A DNA stretch of 6,586 nucleotides, taken from contig SVLA01000116.1 in the NCBI GenBank assembly GCA_015068175.1, positions 1-6,586 of the forward strand, given 5' to 3'. The position numbers were made by a program, and so were the translations under genes. The notes under the pieces are model-generated. The model ran no database searches and was not told where the DNA came from. It saw nothing but the letters and a program-made list of their open reading frames with translations. This document shows positions 5,312 to 6,586 of the stretch, piece by piece. The DNA is from Oscillospiraceae bacterium. GTDB taxonomy: Bacteria; Bacillota_A; Clostridia; Oscillospirales; Oscillospiraceae. Each line of letters begins with the position of its first letter. Positions within the stretch are counted from its first letter, which is position 1.

Positions 5312-6294
5312 AGCCAGCCCTCATGGGTTTCCTTGTATTCCTTGCTGGCCGCATCCGCTTCGGCGATCAGCGCCTGCATTTCTTCCATGGAATAGACCGT
5401 GGCGCCGCTGGCGCAGGCATGGCCGCCGCCGTTGTGCCGCTCTGCGATCTGATTCACCGTCATGAACCGGGAGCGCAGACGCACCCGGATGGTGCCGGGT
5501 TCCCGGCTGCTGTCAATAAATGCCAGCCAGCACAGACAACCCTTGATGGCGTCCATCATGCCCACGGAAGCGCTGGCGTCTTCGTCGCTGAGGCCAAACC
5601 GCTCCTTCATCTCCTGAGTTACATGGACGTATGCCACGCCGTTGGGGGTGATGTTCATATTCTCATAGATATAGGCTTTGAACTTCAGGAATTCATATTC
5701 CTCCAGGTACAGATTGGCAAACAGCGTCTCCGTATCAATGCCCATGTCCAGCAAGATGCCGGCGCAGCGCATAGTGTCGCCGTTGACGCCCTGATAGCGG
5801 AACCGGCCGGAATCGGTGACCATGCCGGTGTACAGATACAGCGCGGCCTCCTTGGTCAGCACCAGCTCGGTACGGAACGTGTCGTAAAAATCCACGATCA
5901 TTTCGCAGGCGGAGGACCGCTCCTCTTCCACCCAGTTGATGACGCCGTAATCCTCCACGGGGATGTGATGATCGATCTTGATGACCTCCCGGCACAGGGT
6001 GTACTTTTGGTTGGAGATCCGCCGGGTGTTGCCCGTATCCACCACGATGGCCAGAGCCTGGGCATATACATCATCACCCACGTCCTCGTCCTCCGGCCCC
6101 AGGAAGGCCAGATATTCGGACCGGTCGCTGTCGATCAGATAGATTTTCTTTTCCGGGAAAGTGGCCTGCAGAAGGGCCTTCAGACCCTTGGTTGCGCCGA
6201 CACAGTCGCCGTCGTTGCGCTGATGCCGGAAAATCATCACGGTCTCATAGGCTTTGATCTTTTCCAGGATCGCCTTTTTTACTTCAAAATTCAT
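5308..6294 (-). CDS. nrnA: DHH/DHHA1 phosphoesterase, NrnA-type oligoribonuclease / pAp phosphatase
   Basis: A 328-residue protein, the usual length for NrnA. This family degrades 2-5-nt RNAs and, in Firmicutes, dephosphorylates 3'-phosphoadenosine 5'-phosphate (pAp). The DHH domain has its metal ligands in place: H24, D28 and D30 in RHQRNDGD; D86 in VVDTGN; the signature DHH at 108-110; and D161 in TGMVTDSGRFRY. SSACEM (127-132) is a further conserved block. The C-terminal DHHA1 substrate-binding domain carries RVRLRSR (270-276) and NGGGHACASG (288-297). The more usual Pro before the DGD aspartate is Asn27. The start is fixed by GGAGGG six bases upstream and by the ATGA overlap with the preceding gene; the stop overlaps surE the same way. 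Family membership is clear; nanoRNase versus pAp or cyclic-dinucleotide product activity cannot be separated from sequence alone. Confidence 0.9.
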   Translation of the reverse strand: MNFEVKKAILEKIKAYETVMIFRHQRNDGDCVGATKGLKALLQATFPEKKIYLIDSDRSEYLAFLGPEDEDVGDDVYAQALAIVVDTGNTRRISNQKYTLCREVIKIDHHIPVEDYGVINWVEEERSSACEMIVDFYDTFRTELVLTKEAALYLYTGMVTDSGRFRYQGVNGDTMRCAGILLDMGIDTETLFANLYLEEYEFLKFKAYIYENMNITPNGVAYVHVTQEMKERFGLSDEDASASVGMMDAIKGCLCWLAFIDSSREPGTIRVRLRSRFMTVNQIAERHNGGGHACASGATVYSMEEMQALIAEADAASKEYKETHEGWL

Positions 6295-6586
6295 AATTTA
6301 CCCTCCATCATCGCATCCAGATCTGCCAGCATGGCTTCCATGGCGCCCCGATCCTTCAGGCAGGCGCCGCTGGCCTTGGCGTGACCGCCGCCGCCGTATC
6401 TGACGGCAATGGGGTTGATATTGAACCGGGAGGACCGCAGTTCCGCCAGGATCCCGTCGGCGGTTTCGGTGAAATTCACCCAAATGTCCACGCCCTTCAT
6501 ATCCGCCATGGTGCCCACCATACCTCTGGAAATGGTGAAAGTGTCCACCTGCATGGCGGCCAGCTCCTCGGCAGAGGTGAAAATGT
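6291..6586 (-). CDS. C-terminal part of a second DHH/DHHA1 phosphoesterase (5' end beyond window)
   Basis: About 98 residues are in the window. The frame stays open through the right edge: upstream of the internal ATG at 6554 it reads IFTSAEELAA, so that ATG is probably not the true start. The segment is a DHHA1 domain, with VDIWVNFTETADGILAELRS, then RFNINPIAVRYGGGGHAKASG (RYGGGGHAKASG is the glycine-rich substrate-binding loop), and ends at MMEGKL. It aligns easily with the DHHA1 part of the downstream NrnA (LRSRFMTVNQIAERHNGGGHACASG), so the two genes are paralogs. Its TGA overlaps the nrnA ATG (ATGA, 6291-6294). The catalytic DHH half is outside the window, so activity of this copy cannot be judged. 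Confidence 0.85.
   Translation of the reverse strand, partial: IFTSAEELAAMQVDTFTISRGMVGTMADMKGVDIWVNFTETADGILAELRSSRFNINPIAVRYGGGGHAKASGACLKDRGAMEAMLADLDAMMEGKL
6301..6306 (-). promoter_or_regulatory. Ribosome binding site of nrnA inside the upstream gene
   Basis: Read on the - strand, GGAGGG lies 6 nt before the nrnA ATG (6292-6294). It sits in the last codons of the upstream DHHA1 gene, whose TGA overlaps that ATG. It supports this start and allows both coupled and independent initiation. Confidence 0.8.

Noticed and set aside
5323..6384. A 353-codon + strand open frame over nrnA
   Set aside because: It is a shadow of the clear DHH/DHHA1 gene on the - strand, with low-complexity His/Gly/Val-rich translation and no recognisable domain.
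6291..6554. Internal ATG at 6554 as the true start of an 87-residue protein
   Set aside because: The frame stays open to the window edge with sensible residues (IFTSAEELAA), and the remaining part is only the back half of a DHHA1 domain, so the gene is truncated by the window rather than short.

Overview
The window looks like chromosomal DNA of a Gram-positive gut-type Clostridia, most likely an Oscillospirales/Ruminococcaceae relative. This rests on three things: lipoprotein signal peptides followed by Thr/Glu/Pro-rich stretches (TEPTDP, TTDPTEP), Firmicutes-style AGGAG ribosome binding sites with a textbook sigma-A promoter, and strong GC-ending codon bias (Leu mostly CTG, Lys mostly AAG, Thr mostly ACC). 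No mobile element, CRISPR array, rRNA or tRNA is visible.

Left part, + strand (1-3618): the last 60 codons of a probable ABC-transporter extracellular solute-binding protein, then two lipoproteins in the same direction with short gaps (8 and 21 nt). The first is a staphylococcal-nuclease-like (thermonuclease) lipoprotein with two OB-fold-like modules after the nuclease domain. The second is a 678-residue multidomain lipoprotein. It has an Ig-like region, a beta-rich domain, two OB-fold-like modules separated by a TEPTA repeat linker, and an aromatic-rich C-terminal beta domain. A strong GC hairpin with a UUCG loop ends this unit. Together the two lipoproteins look like a surface-attached nucleic-acid-binding and nuclease module, reminiscent of the Bacillus YhcR extracellular nuclease (OB folds plus SNase) but split over two genes. 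That role is inference.

Middle, + strand (3660-4556): a near-perfect sigma-A promoter (TTGACA, 17 nt, TATAAT) and a strong RBS drive a monocistronic DegV/FakB-type fatty-acid-binding protein.

Right part, - strand (6586 down to 4589): a tight operon, each gene joined to the next by an ATGA stop/start overlap. It reads partial DHH/DHHA1 phosphoesterase, then a complete NrnA-type DHH/DHHA1 phosphoesterase, then the nucleotidase SurE. All three families hydrolyse short RNAs or nucleoside phosphates, so the operon fits cytosolic nucleotide turnover. It converges on degV, and one 30-bp symmetric hairpin between the two stop codons can terminate both transcripts.

The window is fully packed. The only intergenic stretch over 100 bp is 3619-3728, which holds the terminator and promoter. 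The most notable content is the split SNase/OB-fold lipoprotein pair, with an Asn at the position of the calcium-binding Asp40 of staphylococcal nuclease. Next is the tandem pair of DHH/DHHA1 paralogs coupled to surE.
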